Positions 1 to 9,521 of a stretch of 64,000 bases of DNA are shown here, piece after piece. The stretch is from Pseudomonas marincola (GTDB taxonomy: Bacteria > Pseudomonadota > Gammaproteobacteria > Pseudomonadales > Pseudomonadaceae). Under the pieces are notes generated by a model. The model was not told the origin of the DNA. It worked only from the letters and a program-made list of their open reading frames with translations, and did no database searches. The stretch covers positions 62,001 to 126,000 of the forward strand of contig NZ_FPBC01000010.1 of NCBI RefSeq assembly GCF_900116605.1. The letters run 5' to 3'. Position 1 is the first letter of the stretch, and each line of letters starts with the position of its first letter. Position numbers and translations under genes: made by a program.

Positions 1-3000
1 TGCCATTTGTCGCCCTTGAGCACGCTGCGCATGTGTTCAAGGCGTGCGGGATAAGCCGGACGAATACCCAGCGTCCAGTCACGCTGCAAGGCCGCCAACT
101 GCTCATCCGGCAGGCTCAGGCCATCGACCTTGAGTTCGATCTTGCCTTGGCCAAAGCCGCCCAGTGCCCGCACCGGAATGTGCAGCGTGCTGCGCTGGCC
201 CGGTTCAAGTGTGAGTGTGGAGTTAGCTAATTGCGCATCGACCCATTCAAGCTGGCCGCTGATCCCGAGTTGCACGTCGAGTGTCTGCGCCTGCTCGGTG
301 AGATTACTCAAGTCCAGCGCCAACGTGGTTTCATCCCCGCCGGCAAGAAAGCGCGGCGTCGAAAGCTCAGCCACCAGCGGCGCAGCGACGACTGTTTTGG
401 CTTCGGCCATGCCATAGCGCTGATCGGTCCAGACCTGCGCCATGAGCCGCAACTCACCATTGAAGTCGGGAATGTCCAGGCTGACAGTGCCCTTGCCCTG
501 CTCATCGAGCTGCACCGGTTTGGCTTGCATCGCGACAATCAGCACATTGCTTTCAGGCCGTTTGCCGCCGCCCGCCAGCGCCGCGTCGCCGCCGAATGCC
601 AGCTTGGCCATCCGTCCCTGCCCGGCCTCGATAAGCTGGCCGAATACGTCGAGTTGGTCGGCGCCGTATGCCTTGCGCCCGAACAAATTCGAATAGGGGT
701 CTGGCGTTGGGTACTCGGTGATATTAAGAATCCCCGAATCCACCGCCGCCACCAGCACGTACGCTTGTTTGGCCGCACTGCCGTCAGCATTTTGTGCCTG
801 CACCTGAATATTCAGTGGTTGCTTGGGGCGCATTTTTTCTGGCGCTTGCAGGTTCAGGCTGAGCTTGCGCTGCTCGCGTTGCAGCGGTAAGTGCAGAATC
901 CCGACCGCCCGCTTTGGTGTGGCATTGCTCTTGCGCTCGCCCGGACGAATCACCAGCGCGCTGATGTAGAGATCATGGCGCAGCCAGTCTTTGCTGATCG
1001 GCACTTCGAAGGTCTGGCCTTGCGCTGGCAGCGTAATCGGTTGCCACCACAGCGGGCCCTCGCTCGACTCGACCAGCAAATAGCCACTGCCCGCAACTGG
1101 CGGGGTAACAGTTACCTTTGCGGTTTCGCCGTTCGCATAAGCGGGTTTATCCAGCGCCAGCTTGACTTGGTCCGGGCGCACCGCGCCGCCTTCGGCATTG
1201 TCCTGCCAGCGATAACCCGCCCAGAAGCGCACACTGCTGAGCATCTTGCTTTGCGGGTCAATCACCTCGACCCGATACGGGCCCCACTCCACCGGGAAAC
1301 TGACCTTGGCCGTCGAGCCTTGAGCAACGCTGACTTGCTCTTCGCTGAGGGTGAGGAATTTCTCGTTGTAGTTATTGCTCCAGCCGTCGTTGTCCGAGAA
1401 GGTCCAGTAGTAATCACGGCGTTCACGCACCAGACGCACGGTCAACGCGTCCGCTGCCAGTTTGTTCCCCGCCGGATCGGCCAGCAGAATCTCGAAATTG
1501 GCCAGCCCGTCGGCATCGACCTGATCACCTTCAAACAGCCCGCGAATGCCGGGCAAACGCTCAGCTGGCCAAACCGGCTGCACCAGCCGCCGGGTTATGG
1601 GCCGACCGCCAGACTCTTGCAGGCTCGCCTGCAATATCAGTTTGAGCGGCGACTTGACCGTGTCCCAACGACTTTCGATGTCCAGCGTGGTGTTGCCCTG
1701 CTCATCCAGAGTTTGTTCATCCAACTCCAGATCCTGACTCAGCTCTTTCTCGGTGACCGAGCCGAACTGATAACCAGGCAAACTCGCCACGGCATCACGC
1801 AGCGGCCGCACATAGAGTTGCCCGCTGATGCGATTGCCACTGGCCGGCGCGCCGTAAAGATAACGGCCATTCACCTCGAACTGCGCATGTTGCGCCGGTT
1901 TCAGCGGCTGATCCTGACCTTTCAGTTCCAGCGCCAGGCGCTCTGGCAGAAAGTCCTCGACCGAAAACTCATACAGTTGCGGCGCGCCATCGCCCAGATC
2001 GAGCAGCAGCTGCCAGCGCCCCGTTGGCGCTTCCTCGGCCAGTTGCAGCTCATATTGATAAAGACCTGAGTCATCGGCGTTCCAGACAAACTTACGGCTC
2101 ACCTGCGCATCGGGCCGGCGCACTTCAACACTCACGGGCTGGTTGTTGACCGCACGGCCATCGGCATCGCGAAGCAGCGCATTGAGCAGCACCGTCTCGC
2201 CTGGCCGGTATAAATCACGCGGGCCAAATACAAAAAACTGCAAGGCGTGAGCCGCTGGCCCGCTGATATCGAACTCGGCCAGATCCAGCGCCGAGCTGTT
2301 GAGTTGCAGCAAGCTGGTCTGCTCGCCTTGCCGAGCAATAATCACCTGCGCCTTGGGCGGCAGCGGCAATTCGGCATGGCCTTTACTATCAGTCTTGCCC
2401 TCGGCCAGCACACGGCCTTTGCCGTCGAGCACTTCAAGCGCTACATCCGCCTGCGCACCACCGCCTGCCAACGCCTGAGTGAAGACATCGAGCCGGTTGT
2501 TGTAACGGTGCACCGAGAGGCCAATGTCGCTCAGGGTGAACAGCGTTGCCGGCACCGAATAGTTATAGGTGCCGGCAGCTTTCATCACGGCCAGATACAC
2601 GCCGGGCTGCTTGAACGGTTCGAGCCCGGCAATCGGCAGCATCACGGTTTCGCGGGTGTTGCGCTCGGGCTGCAGATCGAAGCGCCCGCCGTATACCAGT
2701 TCCGCCATTGGCAGCAGAGAGTTGGCCTGCCAGCTTTCGAGATTGCTGTTGGTGCCCCATTCACTGAGAAACCTGGGCAGCGACTGCGGCTTGATGCGGA
2801 AGAACTCGACGTTGACCTGATCCACATTCAGGGTGATTACCGGCAAGCCCTCAGCCAAGCGAGTAGGCAGCAGCGAACCACGACTGGCGAAGCCGACACT
2901 GGGCTGCATGTCTGTGGTTTGCAGGCGGGTGATGTGCTCTTTGGCCAACTCAGTGTCATTGATTGCCTGCAACCCGGCATCGACGGTAAGCACCAACTTG

Positions 3001-3380
3001 CGATCCGGCTCAAGGTGGCGCAGGCGCAACTCTGTGAGCGAGTCGGACAACTCCCACGCGCCATCTACCTTGCCGGTTTGGGTGTCGACCAGATGCAGCT
3101 TTTGGGCGAAATCCTGATCCGGCTCAAGTGGCACCGAGAAGCTGATCGAGAGCGCGCTGGCTCCGTCAATCTGCACTTCCGATGCATCGGCAACCGTCAG
3201 CTCGCGGCCCGCATAACGCTTGGCCAGCGCCTCCCGGTCAACGGCTGGACGCGGGGCTGCGGGGGCAGTCTGTTGGGCACTGCCAGCGGGCTCAGTGATA
3301 GTGACTTTGGCGGGCTCGGATGAGTCGCACGCGCTGAGCAAACCCAGCGCTATCGCCAACAGCAGTCCTTTGTTCAGCAT
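1..3380 (-). CDS. Alpha-2-macroglobulin family lipoprotein (3' end outside window)
   Basis: The reading frame is open from an ATG at 3380 to the left edge, giving about 1126 residues without a stop. The first 19 residues are a lipoprotein signal ending in the lipobox LLSAC, so the mature protein should be anchored to a membrane on the periplasmic side. A Thr/Pro/Ala-rich linker follows, then macroglobulin-like beta domains. The segment RDLYRPGE near residue 390 is a signature of bacterial alpha-2-macroglobulins (YfhM/YfaS type), and DFNGELRLMAQVWTD lies near the visible end. Known family members are about 1500-1650 residues and trap proteases in the periplasm; the thioester loop, if present, would lie in the missing C-terminal part. 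A penicillin-binding protein 1C gene often follows this gene in other genomes but would be outside the window. The family call is firm; the exact role is not shown. Confidence 0.9.
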   Translation of the reverse strand, partial: MLNKGLLLAIALGLLSACDSSEPAKVTITEPAGSAQQTAPAAPRPAVDREALAKRYAGRELTVADASEVQIDGASALSISFSVPLEPDQDFAQKLHLVDTQTGKVDGAWELSDSLTELRLRHLEPDRKLVLTVDAGLQAINDTELAKEHITRLQTTDMQPSVGFASRGSLLPTRLAEGLPVITLNVDQVNVEFFRIKPQSLPRFLSEWGTNSNLESWQANSLLPMAELVYGGRFDLQPERNTRETVMLPIAGLEPFKQPGVYLAVMKAAGTYNYSVPATLFTLSDIGLSVHRYNNRLDVFTQALAGGGAQADVALEVLDGKGRVLAEGKTDSKGHAELPLPPKAQVIIARQGEQTSLLQLNSSALDLAEFDISGPAAHALQFFVFGPRDLYRPGETVLLNALLRDADGRAVNNQPVSVEVRRPDAQVSRKFVWNADDSGLYQYELQLAEEAPTGRWQLLLDLGDGAPQLYEFSVEDFLPERLALELKGQDQPLKPAQHAQFEVNGRYLYGAPASGNRISGQLYVRPLRDAVASLPGYQFGSVTEKELSQDLELDEQTLDEQGNTTLDIESRWDTVKSPLKLILQASLQESGGRPITRRLVQPVWPAERLPGIRGLFEGDQVDADGLANFEILLADPAGNKLAADALTVRLVRERRDYYWTFSDNDGWSNNYNEKFLTLSEEQVSVAQGSTAKVSFPVEWGPYRVEVIDPQSKMLSSVRFWAGYRWQDNAEGGAVRPDQVKLALDKPAYANGETAKVTVTPPVAGSGYLLVESSEGPLWWQPITLPAQGQTFEVPISKDWLRHDLYISALVIRPGERKSNATPKRAVGILHLPLQREQRKLSLNLQAPEKMRPKQPLNIQVQAQNADGSAAKQAYVLVAAVDSGILNITEYPTPDPYSNLFGRKAYGADQLDVFGQLIEAGQGRMAKLAFGGDAALAGGGKRPESNVLIVAMQAKPVQLDEQGKGTVSLDIPDFNGELRLMAQVWTDQRYGMAEAKTVVAAPLVAELSTPRFLAGGDETTLALDLSNLTEQAQTLDVQLGISGQLEWVDAQLANSTLTLEPGQRSTLHIPVRALGGFGQGKIELKVDGLSLPDEQLAALQRDWTLGIRPAYPARLEHMRSVLKGDKW

Positions 3381-3550
3381 CACCCGTCTCCGTTATTCGC
3401 CGGTTGCAAAGCACCCACTATAGACGACTGCCGATTGCGTCCCAATGACGCAATTGCATGAATCAATGTGGCATCTGGCCCGCGCGTTGAAATCACCCTT
3501 AACCAATCCCCTGATGGGCACGTATAGTGGCCGCCATAGCGGAGTTTTTC

Positions 3551-4897
3551 ATGTCACTGATACTAGATGCCTGGCGCCATAGCCCAACCCATAAACGAGT
3601 CTGGGCGCTGGCGGCGCCGATGATTTTGTCGAATATTTCTGTACCGCTGGTGGCGTTGGTCGACAGCGCCGTGGTCGGTCATTTGCCGCACGCCTACCAA
3701 CTGGCCGCGGTGGCGGTAGGCGCGAGCCTTTACACCCTGCTCACCTGGGCGATGGGATTCTTGCGCATGGGCACCACTGGCTTTGCCGCACAGGCAGCCG
3801 GTCGCGAAGATGGCAGCGCGCTGCGGCAGGTGCTCACGCAAGGGTTGCTGCTTGGCGTGGCGCTGAGCGCATTGCTGATAATCATCGCCCTGCCCTTTAG
3901 CCATGCCGCGCTGGCGCTGATGCAGCCCTCAGCCGAGCTGGATGATCTGGCCCGCCATTACTTTCAGATTCGCCTGTTCGGCTTGCCCGCCGCGTTGGCG
4001 ACTTATGCGCTGATTGGCTGGCTGCTCGGCACCCAGAACGCGCGCGGGCCACTGGCGATTCTGCTGACCACCAACCTGCTCAATGTTGGGTTGGATTTAC
4101 TGCTAGTTCTCGGCTTGAACTTTGGCGTCGCGGGGGCGGCGTGGGCCTCGGTTGTCGCCGAGTGGAGCGGTGCGTTGCTCGGCCTGTGGCTTGCACGCCG
4201 GGCGCTCAGTGCCTACGCAGGAACTATTGACTGGAGCGCGCTGCGCCGTTGGCTGAACTGGCGGCCATTGCTGGCAGTGAACCGCGACATTTTCATCCGC
4301 ACCCTGGCTTTGCAGTTGGTGTTCTTCTTGATCACCGTGCAGGGCACGCGTCTGGGCGACTCGACTGTCGCTGCCAACGCTTTGTTGCTTAATGGCTTGT
4401 TACTGACTGCGCACGCGCTCGATGGCCTGGCTCATGCGGTGGAAGCGCTGTGCGGCCACGCCCTCGGCGCACGCGACCGGGTGGGATTGCGCCGCACCTT
4501 AATCGTCTCTGCTGGCTGGTCACTGTTCGCCAGTGTTGGTTTCGCACTGTTCTTTGCGTTGGCGGGTGAACAGTTCATCGGCATGCAAACCAGCATCGAC
4601 AGCGTGCGTGAAACCGCCCTCGAATACCTGCCGTATCTGGCACTGCTGCCGTTGCTGGCGGTGTGGAGTTACCTGTTGGATGGCTTGTTCATCGGCGCAA
4701 CCCGCGCCCGCGAAATGCGCAACGCCATGTTGCTCGCCGTGGCCCTGAGCCTGCTGTTGGGCTGGCTGCTGACAGGTCTGGGCAATCATGGTTTATGGCT
4801 GGCATTCCTCGGTTTCATGATATTGCGCGGCCTGACGCTGGGTGGCTATGCTTACCATATGACGAGAGATGATCTATGGTTTAGTCCTCGTTCCTAA
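3551..4897 (+). CDS. MATE-family multidrug/metabolite efflux transporter (DinF-like)
   Basis: This 448-residue polytopic inner-membrane protein has about twelve hydrophobic segments in two homologous halves. The N-terminal half reads PMILSNISVPLVALVDSAVV, typical of DinF-branch MATE exporters, which expel drugs or metabolites in exchange for Na+ or H+. I chose the ATG at 3551 because a GGAG ribosome-binding site lies at 3541-3544; an in-frame GTG at 3527 would precede that site and is unlikely. The gene is divergent from the macroglobulin gene. A cyclase gene starts 13 bp after its stop, so the two are probably co-transcribed. The substrate cannot be inferred from sequence. Confidence 0.88.
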   Translation: MSLILDAWRHSPTHKRVWALAAPMILSNISVPLVALVDSAVVGHLPHAYQLAAVAVGASLYTLLTWAMGFLRMGTTGFAAQAAGREDGSALRQVLTQGLLLGVALSALLIIIALPFSHAALALMQPSAELDDLARHYFQIRLFGLPAALATYALIGWLLGTQNARGPLAILLTTNLLNVGLDLLLVLGLNFGVAGAAWASVVAEWSGALLGLWLARRALSAYAGTIDWSALRRWLNWRPLLAVNRDIFIRTLALQLVFFLITVQGTRLGDSTVAANALLLNGLLLTAHALDGLAHAVEALCGHALGARDRVGLRRTLIVSAGWSLFASVGFALFFALAGEQFIGMQTSIDSVRETALEYLPYLALLPLLAVWSYLLDGLFIGATRAREMRNAMLLAVALSLLLGWLLTGLGNHGLWLAFLGFMILRGLTLGGYAYHMTRDDLWFSPRS

Positions 4898-4910
4898 TAA
4901 GGAAAATCGC

Positions 4911-5966
4911 ATGCTCTGCCCTGAGACACCGGCCAACGAAGCCTTGCGTCAGAAAGCGCTGGATGAGCAGGAGCTGCTCGATACTCCCGCCGAACCGTAT
5001 CTGGATGTATTGGTGCGGGTTGTGCGCGATCTGTTCGGGGTCAAATCGGTGCTGATCAGCCTGATCGATCAGCAGCGCCAGTGGTTCAAGGCGCGCATCG
5101 GCGCCGATATTGCCGAGACTCCGCGCAGCGTTTCGTTTTGCGGCCATGCGATTCTCGGCTCACAAATGATGATTGTCGAAGATGCCCAGCAAGACCCGCG
5201 CTTCAAAGACAATCCGCTGGTAACCGAAGCCCCGCACCTGCGCTTTTATGCCGGCCAGCCGCTCTACAGCAGCGACGGCTATGCACTCGGCACCTTATGC
5301 CTGCTGGACACAGCGCCACGTGAGTGGAGCGCAAAGCAGCAACAACTGCTCAAGGACATGGCCACGCTGGCCGAAGGCTATTTGCAGCTGCGCAAAATCA
5401 GCCTGCAGTCGAAGGAGCTGCGCGACGAACTCAGCCGCGAACAGCGCAAAGCCCTGCTCGACCCCCTGACGCAACTGTGGAACCGCGCCGGTCTTGATCA
5501 CTTTCTGGCCATCGAACAACTCCACGCCAAAGAGCACAATCTGCGCTTGGGCCTGCTCTATTGCGATCTTGATCACTTCAAGCATGTGAACGACAACTTC
5601 GGCCATGACAGCGGCGACCGCGTGCTCTGGCAGAGCGCCCGGCGTATCAGCGACGCCATGCGCCCGCATGACATCGTCACACGCAGTGGCGGCGAAGAGT
5701 TCGTGATTATCACGCAGGTGCATGACATCAGCGAATTGGAGCAGATTGCCGAACGCATTCGCAGCAAAATCGGCGACTCGCCGATGATCATCGAAAACGC
5801 CGAACTGGCGCTGACCATCAGTATCGGCTGCACACTGGTAGAGCCGCCGGAAGACATACGCCAGGCCATGCAGCGCGCCGACAAGGCGCTCTATCACGCC
5901 AAGCGCAGCGGCCGTAACCGCGTCTCTGTCGCCAACCCAAGCTCAAGCACTCTCGCCCCTGCCTGA
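4911..5966 (+). CDS. GAF-GGDEF diguanylate cyclase
   Basis: This 351-residue soluble protein has a GAF sensor domain at about residues 25-165 and a GGDEF domain at about 185-340. The catalytic loop is SGGEEF, and RPHD sits exactly five residues before it. That is the RxxD inhibitory site used for product feedback, so the enzyme should make c-di-GMP from two GTP and be self-limited. The metal-binding region CDLDHFKHVNDNFGH is intact. The start at 4911 follows AAGGA at about 4899-4903; an earlier in-frame start would overlap the MATE gene. It lies between the MATE gene and a DUF2214 gene, probably in one operon. The GAF ligand is unknown. Confidence 0.9.
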   Translation: MLCPETPANEALRQKALDEQELLDTPAEPYLDVLVRVVRDLFGVKSVLISLIDQQRQWFKARIGADIAETPRSVSFCGHAILGSQMMIVEDAQQDPRFKDNPLVTEAPHLRFYAGQPLYSSDGYALGTLCLLDTAPREWSAKQQQLLKDMATLAEGYLQLRKISLQSKELRDELSREQRKALLDPLTQLWNRAGLDHFLAIEQLHAKEHNLRLGLLYCDLDHFKHVNDNFGHDSGDRVLWQSARRISDAMRPHDIVTRSGGEEFVIITQVHDISELEQIAERIRSKIGDSPMIIENAELALTISIGCTLVEPPEDIRQAMQRADKALYHAKRSGRNRVSVANPSSSTLAPA

Positions 5967-5976
5967 GGAACTGCCA

Positions 5977-6432
5977 ATGGCCGCCGCAATTGCCGCCTAC
6001 CTGCATTTTCTGTCGATATTCGGTCTGTTCGCGTTGCTGTCCATCGAGCATGTGTTGTTCAAGCGTCCGCTCGATCTACAGCGCGCCAAGACACTGATCA
6101 TCACCGATCTGGCCTATGGCCTCTGCGCCGCACTGGTGCTGATAACCGGCGCAGCGCGGGTGATGTGGTTTGGCAAGGGCTGGGAATACTACCTGTATAA
6201 CGGCGTATTCCACATCAAGCTCGGCCTGTTCCTGCTGGTCGGGCTGCTGTCCATCCTGCCGACATTTGTATTCATCAACTGGCGCAACAGCGTCAACGCA
6301 GGCGAGGTGCCAGACGTCAGCGAGCGCAAAGGCAAACTGGTGATCATGACTATCCGCCTTGAGCTGCTGATACTGTTGATCCTGCCGCTGCTGGCCAGCT
6401 TGATGGCGCGTGGTTTTGGCGCCGGCGCTTAA
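5977..6432 (+). CDS. DUF2214 family inner-membrane protein
   Basis: This 151-residue protein has four predicted membrane helices, at about residues 5-25, 45-65, 80-105 and 125-147. It matches the DUF2214 pattern, including an early FSIEHVLF-like stretch (here LLSIEHVLFKRPLD) and a VMWFGKGWEYY segment after helix two. The start lies 10 bp after the cyclase stop, with GAGGAA upstream. The function of the family is not established. It is the last gene of the MATE-cyclase-DUF2214 cluster, which ends at a strong terminator. Confidence 0.8.
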   Translation: MAAAIAAYLHFLSIFGLFALLSIEHVLFKRPLDLQRAKTLIITDLAYGLCAALVLITGAARVMWFGKGWEYYLYNGVFHIKLGLFLLVGLLSILPTFVFINWRNSVNAGEVPDVSERKGKLVIMTIRLELLILLILPLLASLMARGFGAGA

Positions 6433-6443
6433 GCTGCACGCAT

Positions 6444-6480
6444 AAAAAAACCTGTCCGACTCACACCGGACAGGTTTTTT
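6444..6480. terminator. Bidirectional rho-independent terminator
   Basis: CCTGTCCG at 6451 pairs with CGGACAGG ending at 6474, across a short loop. A run of seven A precedes the stem and six T follow it, so it can stop both the rightward DUF2214 transcript and the leftward fba transcript. Confidence 0.9.
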
Positions 6481-6507
6481 AATATCAGGCGAAAACTGCC
6501 TGATATT
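6481..6507 (-). terminator. Second hairpin after fba
   Basis: A perfect 10-bp stem (AATATCAGGC and GCCTGATATT) encloses a 7-nt loop between the fba stop and the bidirectional terminator. Read leftward, it is followed by a short A-rich stretch and then the main terminator, so it is probably an extra 3'-end stabiliser or part of a double terminator for fba. Confidence 0.55.
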
Positions 6508-6515
6508 CAGCCAGA

Positions 6516-7580
6516 TTAGTTGACCTTGGCGGCCAGCTCACCTTTGGCATAACGCAGGTACATGGCTTCCAGCGAGACCGGCTTGATCTTCGAGGCATTG
6601 CCAGCAGTGCCGAACGCTTCGTAGCGCGCGATGCAGATGTCACGCATGGCTTCGACGGTTTTGCCGAAGAACTTACGTGGGTCGAACTCGCTCGGCTGCT
6701 CGGCCATCATGCGGCGCATTGCACCGGTCGATGCCAGGCGCAGGTCGGTGTCGATGTTGACCTTACGCACGCCGTGCTTGATGCCTTCAACGATTTCTTC
6801 AACCGGCACGCCGTAGGTTTCTTTGATGTCGCCGCCGTACTGATTGATGATCGCCAGCCACTCCTGCGGAACCGAAGAAGAACCGTGCATAACCAGGTGA
6901 GTGTTGGGGATACGCTGGTGAATCGCCTTGATGCGGTCGATTGCCAGAATGTCACCAGTAGGTGGCTTGGTGAACTTGTACGCGCCGTGGCTGGTACCAA
7001 TGGCGATTGCCAGAGCATCAACCTGAGTGCGCTTGACGAAGTCAGCCGCTTCTTCCGGATCGGTCAGCATCTGGCTGTGATCGAGAATGCCTTCAGCGCC
7101 GATGCCGTCTTCTTCGCCAGCCTGACCGGTTTCCAGGCTGCCCAGGCAACCCAGTTCGCCTTCTACCGAAACGCCGCAAGCGTGCGCCATGGCCACGGTT
7201 TCCTGGGTAACGCGGACGTTGTAGTCGTAGTCAGCCGGAGTTTTGCCGTCTTCTTTCAGCGAGCCGTCCATCATCACCGAGCTGAAGCCCAGCTGGATCG
7301 AACGCTGGCACACTGCAGGGCTGGTGCCGTGATCCTGGTGCATACACACCGGAATGTGCGGGAATTCTTCAATGGCCGCCAGAATCAGGTGACGCAGGAA
7401 CGGCGCACCGGCATATTTGCGGGCACCGGCGGAGGCCTGAACAATAACCGGCGAGTCGGTCTTGTCGGCGGCTTCCATGATGGCGCGCATTTGCTCAAGG
7501 TTGTTTACGTTGAATGCCGGAACGCCGTAACCGAACTCGGCGGCGTGGTCGAGCATTTGGCGCATGCTGATAAGTGCCAT
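6516..7580 (-). CDS. fba: Class II fructose-1,6-bisphosphate aldolase
   Basis: This 354-residue zinc aldolase cleaves fructose-1,6-bisphosphate to dihydroxyacetone phosphate and glyceraldehyde-3-phosphate, or runs in reverse during gluconeogenesis. Visible family signatures are VCMHQDHGTS with the metal-binding histidine region, FSSVMMDGS, GELGCLGSLETG and LVMHGSSSVPQEW, as in the Calvin-type subgroup. I start at the ATG at 7580 (MALISMRQ), with AGGA five bases upstream; the longer in-frame extension has no supporting site. It is the last gene of the leftward tkt-epd-pgk group. Pseudomonads mainly use the Entner-Doudoroff route, so the gene probably serves gluconeogenesis and triose recycling. 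Confidence 0.97.
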   Translation of the reverse strand: MALISMRQMLDHAAEFGYGVPAFNVNNLEQMRAIMEAADKTDSPVIVQASAGARKYAGAPFLRHLILAAIEEFPHIPVCMHQDHGTSPAVCQRSIQLGFSSVMMDGSLKEDGKTPADYDYNVRVTQETVAMAHACGVSVEGELGCLGSLETGQAGEEDGIGAEGILDHSQMLTDPEEAADFVKRTQVDALAIAIGTSHGAYKFTKPPTGDILAIDRIKAIHQRIPNTHLVMHGSSSVPQEWLAIINQYGGDIKETYGVPVEEIVEGIKHGVRKVNIDTDLRLASTGAMRRMMAEQPSEFDPRKFFGKTVEAMRDICIARYEAFGTAGNASKIKPVSLEAMYLRYAKGELAAKVN

Positions 7581-7684
7581 ATTTTCCTGTCTCCCAATTG
7601 GGCTCATTAATCGTGCAAGCTTGTCGCAGCGACAAGCTGTGTTCAAGTTCTATTGCCTCCAAGCATTACCTTGCAGGCGACTGT

Positions 7685-8014
7685 TCAGGGGGCTTTGCAG
7701 CCGCGCCCGATCAAATCATTGCTGGCCGTGCGGTAAATCAGGCCTTCTTCACCCTTCATGTGAAAGGTCAGCATGCCATCGCTGAACATCGCGCCGGAGC
7801 CCGAAGGCTCACGTTTCAGGCGATGGGCAATATCGCCACCGGCCACACGCACATCCACCGACTCTTTGCTGTCATCGGTAAAGCGCCACAGCACTTCGGC
7901 CTGGCTGTCACACACCCAACGGGTCCATGCATCCGGCGTTGCAGGCTGACTAGAGCAACCGGCTATTACACTGAGCAGTGCAGCACCGACGACGGCTTTG
8001 CATAGTTTATCCAT
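7685..8014 (-). CDS. MliC-family lysozyme-inhibitor-like lipoprotein
   Basis: This 109-residue protein has a lipoprotein signal with lipobox VIAGC (Cys20). The mature part has the MliC/PliC layout: WVCDSQAEVLWRF near the start, SGSGAMFSDGMLTFHMKG in the middle, and a final cysteine in GRGCKAP that could bridge to the first WVC cysteine. MliC proteins sit in the outer membrane and block c-type lysozyme with the conserved Ser/Lys loop; both S and K are present here. It lies between fba and pgk, where P. aeruginosa also has two short genes. Lysozyme inhibition is inferred from the family. Confidence 0.75.
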   Translation of the reverse strand: MDKLCKAVVGAALLSVIAGCSSQPATPDAWTRWVCDSQAEVLWRFTDDSKESVDVRVAGGDIAHRLKREPSGSGAMFSDGMLTFHMKGEEGLIYRTASNDLIGRGCKAP

Positions 8015-8088
8015 ATTGGCTCTCCGGGCATCCGTTGTCTGACGGCTCGCAGGTCTACGTCACGAACCCTGTGGATTAAAGACAATGC

Positions 8089-8286
8089 TCAGCAGTTGGT
8101 CTGCTCATCGCCGGCATTGGTCATATCTTCACTGCTCTCGACATCGATGCGTTGATCCTGATTGGTGGTTGGCGACTCGATCTCGACCGGGCTGAATACC
8201 TTGCAAGCCTTCTCGTGATGAGCACCGCCGACACATCCAGTGATCGACAGAACAATTGCAGCTACCGCTAGACTCATGCGCATCAT
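8089..8286 (-). CDS. Small lipoprotein of unknown function
   Basis: This 65-residue protein begins MMRMSLAVAAIVLSITGC, a lipoprotein signal with lipobox SITGC (Cys18). The rest is short, acidic and rich in Ser, Glu, Asp and Asn, with one further Cys near the middle and a C-terminal Cys, and no recognisable fold. The start at 8286 is chosen because GGGAG lies six bases upstream; a longer in-frame extension would cross that site. It sits between pgk and the MliC-like gene. Its function is unknown. Confidence 0.65.
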   Translation of the reverse strand: MMRMSLAVAAIVLSITGCVGGAHHEKACKVFSPVEIESPTTNQDQRIDVESSEDMTNAGDEQTNC

Positions 8287-8353
8287 AAATGGCTCCCTGT
8301 CATCCGTTGCAACGTTAAACCGCCTGCGGCATTGGCCTGCAGGCGGTGGGTTA

Positions 8354-9517
8354 TCAAGCGTTGGCGCGCTGCTCGAGCACTTCAACCGCTGGCAACACTT
8401 TACCCTCTACGAACTCGAGGAAAGCGCCGCCGCCGGTGGAAATATAGGAGATACGCTCGGCAACGTTGTATTTATCGATCGCCGCCAGCGTGTCACCACC
8501 GCCCGCGATAGAGAACGCCGGGCTTTCGGCAATCGCCAACGCCAGGGCTTTGGTGCCTTCGCCGAACTGATCGAACTCGAACACACCAACCGGGCCGTTC
8601 CACAGGATGGTTTTCGAAGACTTCAACAGCTCAGCGAACTGAGCAGCAGTCTGCGGGCCGATATCCAGAATCATGTCGTCTTCGGCAACGTCCGCCACCA
8701 GCTTCACGGTTGCAGTCGCTGACTCGGCGAATTCCTTGGCCACGACAACGTCGACCGGCAGCGGCACGCTGACCTTGGCGGCGATGGCTTTGGCCGTCTC
8801 GACCAGATCCGCTTCGTACAGCGATTTGCCGACCGGAAAACCCGCCGCAGCGAGGAAGGTGTTGGCAATACCGCCGCCCACAATCAACTGATCGCAGATC
8901 TGGCTGAGGCTGTTGAGTACGTCGAGTTTGGTCGACACTTTCGAGCCGGCAACAATTGCGGCCATTGGCTTGGCCGGGTTACCCAGCGCCTTGCCCAGTG
9001 CATCCAGCTCTGCCGCCAGCAACGGTCCAGCCGCCGCAACCTTGGCGAACTTGGCGACGCCGTGGGTCGAACCTTGCGCGCGGTGCGCAGTGCCGAAAGC
9101 GTCCATGACGAAGACGTCGCACAAGTTGGCGTATTGCTGCGCCAGCTCGTCGGTGTTTTTCTTTTCGCCGTTGTTGAAGCGCACGTTCTCCAGCAGCACG
9201 ATTTCGCCAGCTGCCAGCTCAACGCCGCCCAGGTAATCTTTGACCAGACGCACGTCGCGGCCCAAGGCTTTGCTCAGGTAATCAGCAACTGGCTTGAGGC
9301 TGTTCTCTTCCGAGTATTCGCCCTCGGTCGGACGACCCAGGTGCGAGCAAACCATTACCGCCGCGCCTTTTTCCAACGCCAGCTTGATGGTTGGCAAGGA
9401 CGCCAGGATACGTGCATCGCTCTTAACCACGCCGTCTTTTACCGGCACGTTAAGGTCTTCGCGAATCAACACACGCTTACCTTGGAGGTCGAGGTCGGTC
9501 ATTTTTAAAACGGTCAT
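8354..9517 (-). CDS. pgk: Phosphoglycerate kinase
   Basis: This 387-residue cytosolic enzyme transfers phosphate between 1,3-bisphosphoglycerate and ADP. Signatures include RVLIREDLNVPVKDG at the N-terminus, the substrate-binding SHLGRPTEG, and ILWNGPVGVFEFDQFGEGT and GGGDTLAAIDKY in the nucleotide domain. Length is normal for bacteria. The ATG at 9517 has AGGA about nine bases upstream, inside the end of epd; the later internal ATG (MTDLD) lacks a site. Only four bases separate it from epd, so the two are co-translated neighbours. Confidence 0.97.
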   Translation of the reverse strand: MTVLKMTDLDLQGKRVLIREDLNVPVKDGVVKSDARILASLPTIKLALEKGAAVMVCSHLGRPTEGEYSEENSLKPVADYLSKALGRDVRLVKDYLGGVELAAGEIVLLENVRFNNGEKKNTDELAQQYANLCDVFVMDAFGTAHRAQGSTHGVAKFAKVAAAGPLLAAELDALGKALGNPAKPMAAIVAGSKVSTKLDVLNSLSQICDQLIVGGGIANTFLAAAGFPVGKSLYEADLVETAKAIAAKVSVPLPVDVVVAKEFAESATATVKLVADVAEDDMILDIGPQTAAQFAELLKSSKTILWNGPVGVFEFDQFGEGTKALALAIAESPAFSIAGGGDTLAAIDKYNVAERISYISTGGGAFLEFVEGKVLPAVEVLEQRANA

Positions 9518-9521
9518 GGAA

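Noticed and set aside
231..3323. Three long rightward reading frames (219, 392 and 358 codons)
   Set aside because: They lie in the codon register exactly opposite the macroglobulin gene, have no ribosome sites and no protein-like composition; they are a by-product of the codon bias of the real gene.
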